Shown here: in pieces, positions 45,881-58,860 of the stretch
How positions within the stretch are numbered: position 1 is the first letter of the stretch
Layout: every line of letters begins with the position of its first letter
Source of the DNA: Chamaecrista fasciculata
Lineage: Eukaryota; Streptophyta; Magnoliopsida; Fabales; Fabaceae
Assembly (NCBI GenBank): GCA_003254925.1
Contig: QANZ01009179.1
Location: 95,325 to 159,324 of the forward strand
DNA length: 64,000 bases
Reading direction: 5' to 3'
Made by a program: the position numbers and the translations under genes
The notes under the pieces: model-generated
What the model was told of the DNA's origin: nothing
Databases searched by the model: none
What the model saw: the letters and a program-made list of their open reading frames with translations, nothing else

Positions 45881-47517
45881 TGACGGAAAAAAAATCCTAT
45901 TTAACAAGCTGAAAAGAGGTACCACTATTACAAATTATCAATAATTAAATGAAATAATGATTTGTTTAAGTGATAAATGGTTCATTAATATACATGCATC
46001 GAAGACTAAGAGGGAAAGTAGGATATATCAACAGAGTACCATATGTATGTATATACAAAGACTTTCTCTTTTCTCTTCAACATTTCACAATCCATATTTA
46101 TAACTATCACAGTTTCTTTTCTTTTCTTTTTTTTTTATTAAAAAGACAAACTTGAGTGAGATATTAAATCCTTTAGCCTGAAGATGATATTAAATTTGTG
46201 TAGCAAAATTAATCAAAAGCTACGAAAGTGCTGTTTAATTACCTCAATATCCTGTGCCGTTTAAATGCTGTGGAAGAATTAAGAGCCTCTAGCAGTGATG
46301 AAAAATAAAAGAAAGGCAGCACAATATATTATGAAATTGAATGAAGAATGTTCGAATTTAAGGAAAACCAAGAAAAAAAAAGCATTTAAATAATGAGAAA
46401 GGAGAGGTCAAAAGAAAGAAGAATTGGAAAGAAGGCATGTAGCAAATGATATAGCAGAAGAGAGAAAAGCTTGAGCGACCAACTCAACAGCCATGGATAT
46501 TTCAAGGTAAGAAAACAGCACAAGAAGGAGCACAATTGCAGAAATGATGGATCAATGAGTATTGGGAAAATTACAATTATAATAAAGCTGTCTCAACTAG
46601 ACCATGTAATAGGTTTTGAGGGTTTATATTGGACATCTTCACTACAATATGTACTGTTTGCACCAGTAACACTGCTACACACATAATCATTTAGTAGATA
46701 TAGTTCTTTTAGTAGATATAACTTATAATATCCCATACCATAAACTAGATTTTTTACTTCTCAGTTGTACCCCTAAATTTTTTGTGGTCATTTATACCCT
46801 CAAATTTTTACATTCGATTCAATTATACCCCAAAGTCTAACATTGTATAAATCATTAACGAAAAATGCTGACTTCGTGGTAACATGACGAGTGACTTTTA
46901 TTTTCCTTTTTTATTTTGGTGTCAATTGTACCTCAAAACTTTCACATTTTGTCAACTGTACCTCCAAATATGTTATTGTCAGCATTTTCCGTTAACAATT
47001 TAGACGACAATATATCTTAGGATACAATTGAGTTCAATGTGAAACTTTAGATATACAATTGACTATAAAAAAAGTTTAGGGGTATAATTGAGACTTAATT
47101 GCCCCATAGTTTGGGGGCACTATAGGCGCTTTTGCCTAACAAAATTGATAGTAAAAAATCTATGTAAATGAAATAACTAGCCTTATAATTTAAGATTGCT
47201 CCATATCCAAAATAAAGAATCGAACTCTTGACATTTAGTTAAGGTAAATAAGTCCATATCAATTGCGGATGCATAAGGTACACACATGGTTGTTAAAATT
47301 TTAAAGGACAGAACAAATGTACGTGTTCATTTTCTAAGTACTCGGACTACAATTTCAAAAACTATGCCTTAAAGTGTCAGGTTTATAATGTGTGACTAAA
47401 AGAATTTATATACAAATACAATCACTAGTCCTCTAGATCTATTTTAAGCAGGCTGTACCAAGAAAAAATGCAAAGAAAGAAATGAAATCAAGTTATAAGG
47501 TGTCACTGTTTCAACTT
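45881..47517. other. Intergenic region 3' of the receptor kinase gene
   Basis: Includes a MITE-like hairpin at about 46745-47145: left CCCTAAATTTTTTGTGGTC, CAATTATACCCCAAAGTC; right AAGTTTAGGGGTATAATTG. It ends close to the stop of the minus-strand kinase gene, whose 3' UTR should lie around 47300-47517. No other gene recognised. Confidence 0.5.
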
Positions 47518-50500
47518 CTATCTTGGCTTGATGGTTGGAGGTACTTGGCTATCAAGGTTACTGCCAGACACTTCTAGTGATATAAAAGGACTTTTAATTG
47601 CAGCGGATGAAGATGATGAACTGAATATATTTCCAGAATCACTGGAAGTATATGCAGGGAATTTGCCATTGGACTCAGGCATCATAGAACATATGTTTTC
47701 AAGCTCTCGAACCACTTCTGACATTTTAGGTCGTGCATCTGTCTCTTCTTGGCAACACTTTAAGGCCAGATTCAGGAACTTCTCCAGGCATTCAGAAGGG
47801 TATGGCCCCATACGTCCATCCATGATCGAAAGTACCTTACCCGATTGGTATGCAACATTAACCTGAGAATGATGATAAAGTTGAAAAGTTTTACCATGTT
47901 CCTATATCTTCAACAGATGAAATGATCAATGACAAACGACATTTATTACATGCATCTTAGTTAATTTGATTAAATATTTACGCCCAAAATGTAGAGACAC
48001 CTCCTGAGTTTTAGGGTGGGTGCACATAAAACTCCTGAGTTTTCAATTTGTGCAAATAGGACCCTTGAGTTTTCAATTAAGTGCAAATAACACCCTTACG
48101 TTAAATTTAGGTCAAATCAGTGAGGATATAATAGTGATTTCATAAAAAAATTTAGGCTAAAGTCCTATTTAGGTTCCTCAAATTTGCTTAAAGTTCCGTT
48201 TTAGTCCCTCAAGTTTTTAAAAAGTTCCACCATTAGTCTCTTTCCAATTTCCATCTAATTTTTCTGTTAAATAAAAAAAAATTGGTTCAAATTACTCAAA
48301 AAGTTTTATTTTTTTGAATTAAGGTCTTTTCTTTTTATAATAGGACCAAAGTGTAAGAAAAAAATAAATAAACTAATATTTGAAACAATTTTTTCCAAAA
48401 AAAAATGAACCCAGCAACCAACTCTCTTCTTCGATAGGCACCGTTCTTCTTCCGATCTCAAATCCCAACACCTTCAACGCCGACTTCTCACGATGTCGGC
48501 GATGATCGCTCATCCGAAGGTAGATCCAAAATCCGGCGAGCTTTTCGCCCTGAGATACGACGTCGTACCAAAGCCGTATCTCAAGCAGTGATGTGAAAAC
48601 CGGACCGGACCGGCCGGTCAGACCGGTTGGACCGCTACCCGAAGACACAAGCGAGTTGGTTCAACCATTTGAACCGGAATGATGGTTGGACCGGATTGGA
48701 CCGGAAATAACCGGCCAAGAACCGGAANCGCCAGATCCAATCTCGGAGATTAACGACGAGAATCTGAAGAGCGAGTTATCGGAGATTCGACTGAATCTTC
48801 GCCGCCGTGGATGTTCAACCACGGCGATGGTGCCTATTGAAGAAGAAGAGTAGTTTGCTGGTTCATTTTTTTTTGGGAAAAATTGTTTCAAATATTAGTT
48901 TATTTATTTTTTCTTACACTTTAGTCCTATTATAAAAAGAAAAGACCTAAATTCAAAAAAATAAAACTTTTTGGGTAATTTGAACCAATTTTTTTTTATT
49001 TAACAGAAAAATTAGATGGAAATTGGAAAGAGACTAATGATGGAACTTTTTAAAAACTTGAGGGACTAAAACGGAACTTTAAGCAAACTTGAAAAATCAA
49101 AATAAAATTTTGGCCTAGATTTTTTTATGAAATTACTATTATACCCTTACTGATTTGACCTAAATTTAACATAAGGGTGTGTTATTTGCACATAATTGAA
49201 AACTCAGAGGTCCTATTTGCACAAATTGAAAACTCAGAGGTATTATTTGCACCCTCCCTAAAACTCAGGGGGTGTCTATGCATTTTGCCCAATAGTTAAA
49301 GAGTGCTGTCAATAACAAGACTGTGACCAAAAGCAATGATTAAAGATATAATTGTTAGATAGTTTAGATGAAACAGTAGTTTAGAAATAAAGTTGAACAG
49401 CAAACAGAATAATGGAGTTTGAACTGCTGCTCAATTTGCAACACAAATTTTACTGCAGCTTGACACAATCACACATTGTATTTGTAGGCAGAAAATTTAA
49501 GACCATGGGTGAGATAGGTGTGTAATAATACCTCTCTAACAATATTTTTGCCATGTGATATTGGTGGTCTCCCAGTCAATAGTTCCAGAAAAACAACACC
49601 AAGGCTATAAACATCACTCTTGTCCGTTAATTTACGAGTTAAGAAGTACTCTGGGTCCAGGTAACCCTGCAAATTGAAAACTAAAACAGTGAGCAAAGAC
49701 ATGGATACTATTACCGAATAACATTAGTCAACAGTACCATCCAGTAAATTGTTTATATGGTAACAATTTCCTTGGAAACATTAACGAAGCAACTCTGCAC
49801 ATTATTCTTTTTACATCTGGGAAAGAAAGTGTTCTGAAGGCTAACACATTTTTCCACCATGATGGCAACTCAAAGATCAAGTGTCCTAGACTTGCCTATT
49901 TGACGCATTTAAACTTCTATAATTAGCAGTACAATGAGTATAGAATGAATTTCCCCTATCATTAGTTCAAAAAATAGCCTCCTTGGGTAGATACTAGGTT
50001 TAACCCTGCATACTGCCATATTTTGTTCTTTATATAATTCTGTAGGATGATGTCCTGTCCTTCTAAGAAAACTGCTAATCCTATCCACAATACACTCACA
50101 CAAGTGCAATTTTAGAACAACTAAATCCTACTATGAAAACCTTACCGGTGTTCCCTTTACCACTGTAGATACATGAGCAGGCACAATTCCTTCAATATCT
50201 GCAACTGGAGCAAGCCGTGAAAGTCCAAAATCAGCAACTTTTGCTGAATATCTAGAGTCCAATAGTATGTTGCTAGCCTTCACATCTCGGTGAAATATTG
50301 GAGGATCTGCTTCCGTATGTAGATACAAAATACCCTTAGCTGACCCTAGTGCCATCCTCAATCTCAAATCAAAACTCAAAGGCTCTCCTGAGTTATCTGT
50401 TGTAAAACATAAAAATACACATAATTAGCATGTCATATTTTCTAAATTTCTTGGTGGTTCAAATATTGGAACAATATCAGGTGACAAAAAAGTTACTGTT

Positions 50501-53500
50501 GTTTCATAACAAAACTATCAGTAAAATGCAGGAGTATGAACACCAAGAAATTAACAAAGGCCACCACAAATTAGATAGTAAGAACATAAGATTTACCAGA
50601 AAGATGATCCCTTAGCGTGCCATTTGGCATAAATTCATAAACCAGCATCTGCAAGCATAAGCAACAATCTAAATGGGGAAAAAGACCAATGAAGACAAAG
50701 AAAGAATGAAAGATTTCTTTTTTTTTTGGCCAGAAGAATGAAAGATTTAAGCAAACACATGTAACATATTTTGGAAGGACACTAAGACAAGAATAAAGAT
50801 TTCAATTCACCCTACTTCCCCTAGATATAGGTGTATCAAAAATTATGTGGTTACCAAATATCTATTATCCCTTATTTCAGTAATGATTCTATAAGGAAAG
50901 AAATTCAATAACGCCTGCCTGTGAATTGCAACTGAGAATGATTTCTTTCTTTTTTCTATGCATTAATCCAGGGCAAGCTGCATGTATCCTCGAACCTCCT
51001 CTTTTTAGAGAAAGATTTTCAAAATCATTGATTTATATAATCACCTTGTTAATGAGACGAGTTAATGAGACGAGTGATTTATACCCAAAAATGACTTCAA
51101 TAATCCAAGATAACCATAAAATTTAACTAGGAAAAAAACTAGTGATGGTCAATATTTAGTATTTGAAAACTAAAAGTACCTGTTCACCTTCTTCATCACA
51201 GTATCCAATCAAAGACACAAGGTTGCGATGATGTAACCTCGATAGTAATTGTATTTCTGTAAGGAACTCCCTCTCACCTTGCAGTGATCCTGCCTGTGCA
51301 CGTTTTATGGCAACAACCATGCCATCGGCAAGAATACCTTTATAAACCTTCCCATACCCCCCTTGACCAATTTGAGTGGAGTCACTAAAATTGTTTGTAG
51401 CCAAGGCCATTTCTTCATAAGTGAAGCTCTTCACACCATCAATATTTATTAAGATTCTCGATGCTGTAAACAAATTGAAGCCCATGTCACGAGACATTGT
51501 TATCAACTATATTTGACATCTAGTTTACATCAACGATTTCAGTGTGTCACATTAGATTTTATGTTTCAGCCTCCAAGTGCAAAGCAGAAAAGGACAAAAG
51601 CAAAGCAAACTGAATGCTAATAATTTCAAATTATGCTGTAAAAACCTCAGAAATAGGTACATTTACTGAATAAGTACAAAGAATGTCTACAGAGCCATAG
51701 ATGAATATTTGAAATGCAATAAAATCTGCTTTAAATTTTGAAAAGATCCATAACATGATAAGGTACTCACAATGATGTCGTTTTGGAATTGCACGATAAT
51801 TTCTCATTTGCACTCTCATTATAAGAAGAGTAACAATAGCAGACAATGTAACTGCAATGGCAATTGCCCCTAAGATTATGCCAGCCAGGGCACCCTTGCT
51901 TATCCCTGAACTTCGAGAAGTAACAACCACTGTGGCAAAAATTAGCAGTATGAACACAAAACATTATACAAACAATTAAATTAATAGACTTAAATTTCAT
52001 TTTTTAACAATACATAGATATTTTCAATCCCATTTTCATATTTAATAGTATGATGTAGGCATCGAATAAAAAATCTATCAACCACGTTGGCAGATCATAA
52101 ATAGCTTTTTGAGATTTACCATTCTTGTAAGGATCCAGAAGAGTGAAGTTGAGTAGTTCATAAGGGCCAAACAACAGATTTTCAGTTATATCCCACCCGG
52201 TGAACTGGCTTTGGATACGTTGCACCTCGCTTTCATTGAAAGTATGAGAGCTTTTGTTATCAACGGATACAGGAAAAAGCTTCAAGTACATTCTTAGTCG
52301 AGGTCCATCATCCCATGTATAGGTATCAACTTCAAGCTGATTAACAGATATACTAAGATTAGAACTCAGGTAGTCCTCAAATGTATCTAGGTATGGACCA
52401 AAATTTGAAAATCCCGGACTTTTCAACCGATAACCAACAAGCAATGGGGCTGCACAGAAACACTCCACCGGAGATTTTTTAGAATATTCATAAGGAGGGG
52501 GGCATCCTTGACTGGGACAACTAACTTTGGAGTTTGTTGGACTCACAATGGTAGAATCATTGTCACTTTCAGATCCACAGAACTGAACTAAAGTGTCATT
52601 AGAACAAAGAGGATTTCCCTCAAGCCTGTGAAAATTAGCAATTTTCAATTAGTAACGTAAGAATTTAAATAAAAATGTTAAAATGCATGCTAGCCTAAAC
52701 ATAAAATTAAGCAAATTTCAATCTCCAGCAAAATGGCACCAAACTTTCAAACAAAAGAGAGAAAAGACAATTGCATAATTCTCCACCACCCTAATTTTGG
52801 CACTAACAGTATAACCTTTAGAATTAGAATCATACCAGAGTGTGACGTTTGGAGGAAGATTAGTGCTGCCTGATATGCTTGTAAGATTATTGTTTTGAAA
52901 TTCCCTGCAATATCCAAGATCGCAAATCCATCACGAGTAAATCAAGAGAAAATAACTCAGCAGTTGGGGGAAATTTTGGAATTAACATTTTTGGTCTTAC
53001 AGGAGAAATGTTTCTGTTCCATTTAAAGTCCTGTTCTGCCAAAGGGCGGAAGGTACATTGCCATTCAATGAATTGTTTGCAAGTGACCTGCCAGGATTCA
53101 GAGTATGCGTTAAAAAGCCATGGGTTTATCTCATGAAGTCATAATCGATATAATCAGCAATATCAGATAATACCACCTTGACTAAGAATTTTGACGATAA
53201 TCAACTTGCAAGTGAAATATGATGATACAAAATTCATCACATTTATACGATACAATGATGTAGAAGAGAGGATAAAGCAGAAGACAACTTACAATTTCTG
53301 AAGAATCGGAAGAGCAGAAAAGTTGGATGGAATAGTTTCAGTTAATTTGTTGTGCGACAAATCACTGCACACATGCTCATAGGTCATACACCAAAAATAC
53401 AGGAAACCAAAATATCATGCTCTTGAGATTTTCTCGCAACTCAACACAACAGTAGTCATTTGACTGATAGAGATTCTTACATAGTTCTCATCTTGTCAGA

Positions 53501-56500
53501 AAGCTTATTAGAAGGAATTGGTCCACTCAACTGATTGGAACTGAGGTCACTGGAATTTAATCAAATAATAGTCAGTAAAAGCAGTTGCAGTCTGCATCAG
53601 TCTGTCTTTATAATCTTTACTGCTACATTAACTTCTCTCTCAAAACAGACTTTGATAAATCAGCAGTCATACAGTGAGTTAAAGGAAAATACGATAACTA
53701 AACTTACAGATAAATAAGGTTTGGTATCCTACTCATGTCAGGAATTGATCCTTGCAAGTTGCAATTCCTAAGGCTCCTGAAAAAAAAAATCAAATGAGAT
53801 ATAAAGATGACTAACCACTCACTCAACCTTAACACTAAACCTTTCTCAATACAGTTTTAAGGAGAAATCAGGAGAAGATACAAAGAAAGAGGATGAGGCA
53901 TTCTCCAAAGAAACACAAAAGAAAATAGATCAAAGTAAACAAAAAAATTCAAAACAATACCAAGGCAATATGTACATTAGATCATAAGAAAGAAATAACA
54001 AGAGAGCATCACCTCTCATTGGTTACAAGATAATCATTTTGAAAACGGCAAGATTATGATTACATGTCAAATGTATTGTGTCTAACAATCCCATGTTTGA
54101 TTTTGGCAACAGTTCATATATGGTGTTCAACCAACTGATCTAACATTCTCTCATGGTTTCCTGAAACAATTTTACAATTATATTTTTAAAATTTTTTCCC
54201 TTATCTTCTCGTCTTTCCATTCTTGGAAAACACTCTCTTTTGTACAATTATCATTTTTACATTGAACTAAATGGGAAATCATATAGGATTTAGCCCTTCA
54301 ATTCCAATCCTTATACTTGTGAGCCTACTTAATGACAAGAGATCACAACATGAACTTACAACTTCAACAATGTTGAAATGTTGCCATAAGAATCTGGAAT
54401 GGTATTCCCGCCAAAGTCATTGTTATCGAGTTGACTGCAAAAACAAAAAGATCCAAAATAAAAAATAAAGAACTAATCTGAGAAATTTTAGTTAAGACCA
54501 GTCCTAAAATTTAACCCCCAAGTAATTATCAGATGCACGCTGCATGCAGCCTGCAGAATTGCAGAGGTGTAACGTACACACGTGAAATTCATTTGGCTTT
54601 ATCTCCTTTACAGCAAGTATTAGCCAAAAGAAAAAGAACATTAGCACACCTTTGACAGTGTTATGCAAAAATTATAACTGAAAGACCGTTAGCAGAAGCT
54701 CAACATCTGATCCTCTAAATAGCAAATTTCCTTTTTATGAGAAAACTAAACATTCAGTTTGGTTTCCATTTTGTTAATATTTAACTAACTCAGTAGCTAT
54801 TCTTCCCTCCATATATTGGAGAGTTCATAGATCATGATCATAAACATACAAAATCAGCATGTCTCGCTATTACACAAAATCTATAAAGTAGTTATCAATA
54901 CACTGAGGCACTCTAAAGTGAATTGAGCAATGGCTTACCATCTTCCGTATGTTGCATTTATTTTTTTTTTAAGTTTTCATGGCAAAGAATAGTGAAGAAT
55001 AAATTTCAGAAAATAATTTTATTTAACAGTACTCTCACTGTGAAAAGAAGAGTGATATTTAACTAATAGAGTCCAAGCCTGCTGACTAAATAGGTAACTC
55101 GATTCCAATCAAAGAAACAGAAAACTAGGGGAAACTGGATAAAAAGAAGAGCAAAAGAGCACCAACCAGTAACTTTATGAAAAAAATTAAATGAAAATCC
55201 AAATTATAAGACGTCAGAAGGAAAATTAAACAGCTAAAGGAGGTTAACACCACTAGAAGAGAACAAAAATATCACAAGCTTCGTCGAGACAAAGTATCAC
55301 GATCACTAAGTTAAAAACTGTGCTTACACACACATCATACAAAGAATAAGAAGCCATACATACATTATACGTATACTTGGCATCTTGGAGAGATTAGAGG
55401 GAAGATATCCTGATAATTTGTTATTGTCAAGAAGGCTGCAGAACCAAAGATACATGTAGTGAGCAACATATAGACATGACAAATTTAACAGTTAAATAAA
55501 CCTAGAAAAATATGTTAATGGCCCTAATTAAGTCACTGGTATCCAAAACTTACAGGTGAACAAGGCTGGATAAGCGGGAAAAGTCTGGTGGAATTTGCCC
55601 AGTAAGTGAATTATTGTTCATGTGACTGCTCCATATGGGGGGAGAGAACACAACGTTAATTTTCTACCCTTCTTTTGTGAGAATAACAAAGGTGAAGGAA
55701 ATTTTTTTAAAGAAAAAACAGATAAAATGACAAGTGGTCAATCATAATCTGTGCTTTCATACTAAAGAACCTCACAAATGCTTTGTCGTGTTCAGGTTGG
55801 CAAATGATTCAGGTATAGATCCATTTATTTGGTTCTGATCAATTTGTATTCTATCCAGATTTGGAAGATAGCCAAGCTCTTCTGGCAGTTGACCTGCTAA
55901 TTGGTTTCCGCACAGAAGCCTGCAAAAGGGTACATTTTATATGAGGAATAAATCCGTTATGATGTTTCCCTGGATATTAAAATAACAGTCAAATTATAAT
56001 TAAGCCTACATTCAGCAACAAGCTTATTTATGCAATAAAATGTCTAAATGAGTGAGGATTTCTTGAACTGAGAAAATAACAGAGTTATTTAACAACATTT
56101 TTTTGTAACTGTGCTGGACTTTGTTGGCAGGGTTATTTAACAATATGCCGGTGCCTAACATGCTGCTCACAAGGAATGGCTCAACTTACAAGAGTACCAA
56201 ACTTTTGAGATTGCCAATTTCCTTTGGGATGCTCCCACTTATGTTGTTCCACATGAAATCCCTTTTAAGAATTAAAAGAAAAGCATATATCATCAGAGGC
56301 AAAAGGAACGTATGAACCAAGTAAAGAGGGATGTTCACATATGTGAAGATGAAGTACATGCAAATAGTCTTACAATATTTCCATGTAAGGAAAGTTGCCG
56401 ACCTCTGGTGCCAAGGTTCCAGACAAGTTCAAATTCATAAGTTGCCTGACAGACAAGAAAAACAAATAAATAAAGGAGTGGCAACAAAAGGATTATTCTC

Positions 56501-58286
56501 AAACAAATGTATCAAATCAAATTCATCAAAAAATCTTATAAGATTATTCATCTTGCATGAGAGCCTATGAGTTAGAAACTAATTTTCATGCAAAAAGTGG
56601 TACTGATGCCAAAGGTAAAAGCAAATGGATGAGTAAGAATAATAGCTAGTCAAACAGAAAGATCGTTCTCTAATATATCCAAATTCATCCATACAAGTTG
56701 AAAAGAACATCATACAGAATTATGGACATGGGACCTTAAGCTCCCTATACAGTTATATGTTTATACCTACTGTTTCATATGTATAAACTATAGAGAATGA
56801 AATATCTTTGCTGGCATGTCGCAACAATTATTGCAAACAAAGTTATAGTTTCGATTTCGCTTTTACAAAACAGAAATGCAATGTGTAAGATTAAAAACAT
56901 ACAACTTTTGAACATGTAGATAGCCATCAGATAATGTTCCATTGAAGCACGATACTCCTGTCCAATTAGACGTACATGGGTCTCCATGATTCCAATTGCT
57001 CAAATTTCCATTAGGATCAATCAAACTTTCCTTGATGGCTTTCAATGCCTCAACTGCCAATTAGTGCAAATGAAATCACCATATTATCAATAGAAATAAT
57101 AACGACAGCCTTACAGAATACACATTGTTGGAGATAAAGTCCCACATTGGAGAAAAAAGAGAAAGCTAAAGGGTATATAATGTCCTTAGGTATTTTAGTC
57201 AAATGACATCATCATCATTCTTACTTATACACAAGCCTGATACTCTTTCACATAAACTTGGATTGAATCATCAAATCTTAACATGGAATCAGAGCCCGAT
57301 GGCTTCATAGCCCAAACAAAGATACAAGGTCCAAAAAAAATATTTTGTGGCCTCTGAGGTTCCAAAAAAAAAGTTCAAGCTCAAGCAAAAAAAAAAAAAA
57401 GAAACCTTAAACCTCAGAGACTTAAAAGAAAAGGATTGCAAGCCCAGGATTATGAGACAAGTCACAACTAGGCTAAGCGTTGGACTTGAAAGGGAATGTT
57501 GGAGATAAAGTCCCACATTAGAGAAATAAGAGAAAGCTAAAAGGTATATAATGTGGGAGGATGCTATACTAAATTGCCTTAGGTATTTTAGTCAAATGGC
57601 TTTGTTCTCATTCTTATACACAAGCCCAATACTCCTTCACACAAACTTAGATCTGAATCATCAAATCTCGACACACATTATTTGCAATGACGGTTCTCTG
57701 GTTAGTTAACAACACTTAGTCCTATTTTCCACCAGCAGGTCCCTCCGTACGAAAAGCTCATGGTAAATAGGTAAATCTTTTGAGAAATATTTATATACAA
57801 ATCAATAATGATATTGATGAGTGATATCACCAAACAAGATTGGAGTCTTGGCTATTTCAGGACAAAACAAGATGTAATTATGTTGAAGTTCACTGCATAA
57901 TTCAATAACATGTTAACAACTACACATTAAAATTGTATTACAGCTCCATGTCTAGCCTTACTGGAGGAGAAACACGAATATAGTACCTACGGGTTTTGCC
58001 AGAAACTTCACCTATTGATATTTTGTACAGTAATAATGCATAACAAACAAAAAGATATTGGCATATTCATTTTGGAACACATGAGAAATCCCAAGGAAGT
58101 ATTCCTCAAGAGAACAGATCACCCTCCCAGAAATGCTACAAAAACATAACATAGGTCCAAGCCATCAAAAACAAAATAGGTGGAAAAACTACCTTCTGTG
58201 GAAGAAGTTGCAGGGTCCCGCGCAGCAACCAACAGCAAATACCAACACCACCATAGGATGAAAACAACTCCATATTTCCAACCCAT
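47518..58286 (-). CDS. LRR receptor-like serine/threonine kinase, At1g06840/At5g01950 type (LRR-VIII-1)
   Basis: Twenty coding exons in minus-strand order: 58286-58193, 57053-56903, 56445-56374, 56261-56190, 55919-55776, 55625-55554, 55435-55364, 54434-54360, 53776-53708, 53549-53481, 53364-53293, 53087-53001, 52904-52836, 52625-52120, 51929-51771, 51463-51180, 50648-50597, 50396-50146, 49666-49532, 47862-47518. All phases join to give 949 residues, the usual family length. Signal peptide 1-27; LRR cap with [13 protein letters not shown] near 60; about ten LRRs, mostly one per 72-bp exon, to ~340; Cys-rich domain ([18 protein letters not shown]) to ~540; transmembrane ~553-577. The kinase has [12 protein letters not shown] (~626), [12 protein letters not shown] (~742) and DFGLS (~761), all intact, so it is predicted to be active. 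The C-terminal tail is Ser-rich. It is a plasma-membrane receptor; the ligand is unknown. Start ATG 58286 fits the signal peptide. Introns carry a TRIM and a nested Pack-MULE. Confidence 0.95.
48502..48585 (+). pseudogene. Captured NCED (9-cis-epoxycarotenoid dioxygenase) fragment, first piece
   Basis: Twenty-eight codons are open and give MIAHPKVDP, then [19 protein letters not shown]. This matches the highly conserved NCED/CCD segment MIAHPKxDPxSGELFALSYDVVxKPYLK, with one R for the usual S. NCED cleaves 9-cis-epoxycarotenoids in plastids and limits ABA synthesis. Only this short stretch survives, cut at the point where the ACCGG repeat begins. It is on the strand opposite to the host kinase gene. 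Confidence 0.85.
48591..48735. repeat. ACCGG-rich dispersed repeat inserted between the NCED pieces
   Basis: Begins about AAAACCGGACCGGACCGG and ends AAGAACCGGAA next to an ambiguous base (48728). Related to segments at 11228 and 63247 through the ACCGGACCGG word and GGTTCAACC. It is the innermost layer of the nested insertion. Confidence 0.6.
48734..48832 (+). pseudogene. Captured NCED fragment, second piece
   Basis: The plus strand reads [16 protein letters not shown] followed by [15 protein letters not shown] proteins have (D/N)[22 protein letters not shown] about 100 residues after the first captured segment. Order and orientation are preserved relative to the first piece, so the element carries an internally deleted NCED copy. 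The reading then runs into the MITE arm and stops at TAG. Confidence 0.8.
57126..57673 (+). mobile_element. Complete TRIM retroelement in the first coding intron of the receptor kinase
   Basis: Two LTRs (57126-57293 and 57497-57673) start TGTTGGAGATAAAGTCCCAC and end in CA. Just after the 5' LTR is TGGAATCAGAGC (57294-57305), close to the initiator-Met tRNA primer site TGGTATCAGAGC. A purine patch GAAAGGGAA precedes the 3' LTR. The element is bounded by CACAT on both sides (57121-57125, 57674-57678), a perfect 5-bp target duplication. At 548 bp with about 200 bp between LTRs and no coding capacity it is a terminal-repeat retrotransposon in miniature, inserted antisense to the host gene. LTR differences are few, so the insertion is not very old. 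Confidence 0.93.
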
Positions 58287-58860
58287 TGAAAAGGATACAA
58301 TCCAATAACCAAAAAAACACCAGACTTCTTATATATCTCTCATGAACCAAACAAGCAGGGCAATTCTCTATCCATAACGATGATAAAACCAGTGAGAAAC
58401 ACAAGGCTGTAAATTCAATAAAAAAAAAAAAAAAAAAAACANAAAAAAAAAAAAAAAAAAAACATATATGCAACTACAGAAAACATTAACCTTCAAACCA
58501 GACCGCTTCGAACGAACCAGAGACTCCCAATCGCCGTATAGCAGGTAAAACCTAAAAAATTCAAAAACAAAATGTCTAAAATTTCTTACGTGCAAGCCAA
58601 TTTATATATATCAAGCTGACGACAGAAAACGAGCTGAATATGAATGAAGTAGCAGAAGAAGAAAAGGTAAGCGCAATCCAGAAACAATGGAACCTGAAAC
58701 ATGGACGGTAGTGAATTTCTGACCAAGTCGCAGCAGAAACTGAAGTCGTTGATGACGATTGACATCGCTTTCGTCACTGTAGCTATCGATCGAACACGCG
58801 ATGAGGAATTAAATTTAAGCAAATCGTAAATGAAAGAATAGTTATTCTATTAGAGGATCG
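58287..58860 (-). promoter_or_regulatory. 5' leader and promoter region of the receptor kinase
   Basis: On the minus strand, GCTTGCAC followed by GTAAGAAATT (near 58589) could be a leader-intron donor, and GAATTTTTTAG an acceptor downstream. The pattern suggests a spliced 5' UTR, usual in this family, but the transcription start cannot be fixed from sequence alone. Confidence 0.35.
58419..58462. repeat. Poly(A) tract with an ambiguous base, in the kinase 5' leader region
   Basis: Two runs of about 20 A flank a C and an N (58442). On the gene's strand this is poly(T), about 140 bp upstream of the start codon, possibly in a 5' UTR intron. Frames through it are artefacts. Confidence 0.85.

Larger units (their letters stand above)
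48155..49115. mobile_element. Inner MULE-like element carrying NCED fragments (Pack-MULE-like)
   Basis: Left arm GGCTAAAGTCCTATTTAGG and right arm ending AATAAAATTTTGGCC are inverted. About 280-bp arms pair further in (AAAAAGTTCCACCATTAGTC / GACTAATGATGGAACTTTTT; CTTCTTCGATAGGCACC / GGTGCCTATTGAAGAAGAAG). The centre holds two GC-rich coding fragments separated by an ACCGG-rich repeat. It is inserted at the middle of the outer MITE, giving three nested layers inside an intron. Confidence 0.75.
47992..49290. mobile_element. Outer MITE of a nested insertion in the last intron of the receptor kinase
   Basis: Left end GCCCAAAATGTAGAGACACC and right end GGTGTCTATGCATTTTGCCC are inverted. Arms contain CTCCTGAGTTTTAGGG / CCCTAAAACTCAGGGGG and GATTTGACCTAAATTTAAC with its partner. 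Flanks AATATTTAC and AATAGTTAA agree at 7 of 9. It is split centrally by a second element (48155-49115). Confidence 0.7.

Noticed and set aside
47528..47866. 112-codon plus frame
   Set aside because: Antisense to the last kinase exon.
57289..57516. 75-codon minus frame
   Set aside because: Lies across the TRIM interior and includes poly(T)-encoded Phe.
57126..57673. Cassandra TRIM with 5S rRNA sequence
   Set aside because: The LTRs contain no 5S rRNA-like block, so only a generic TRIM call is justified.
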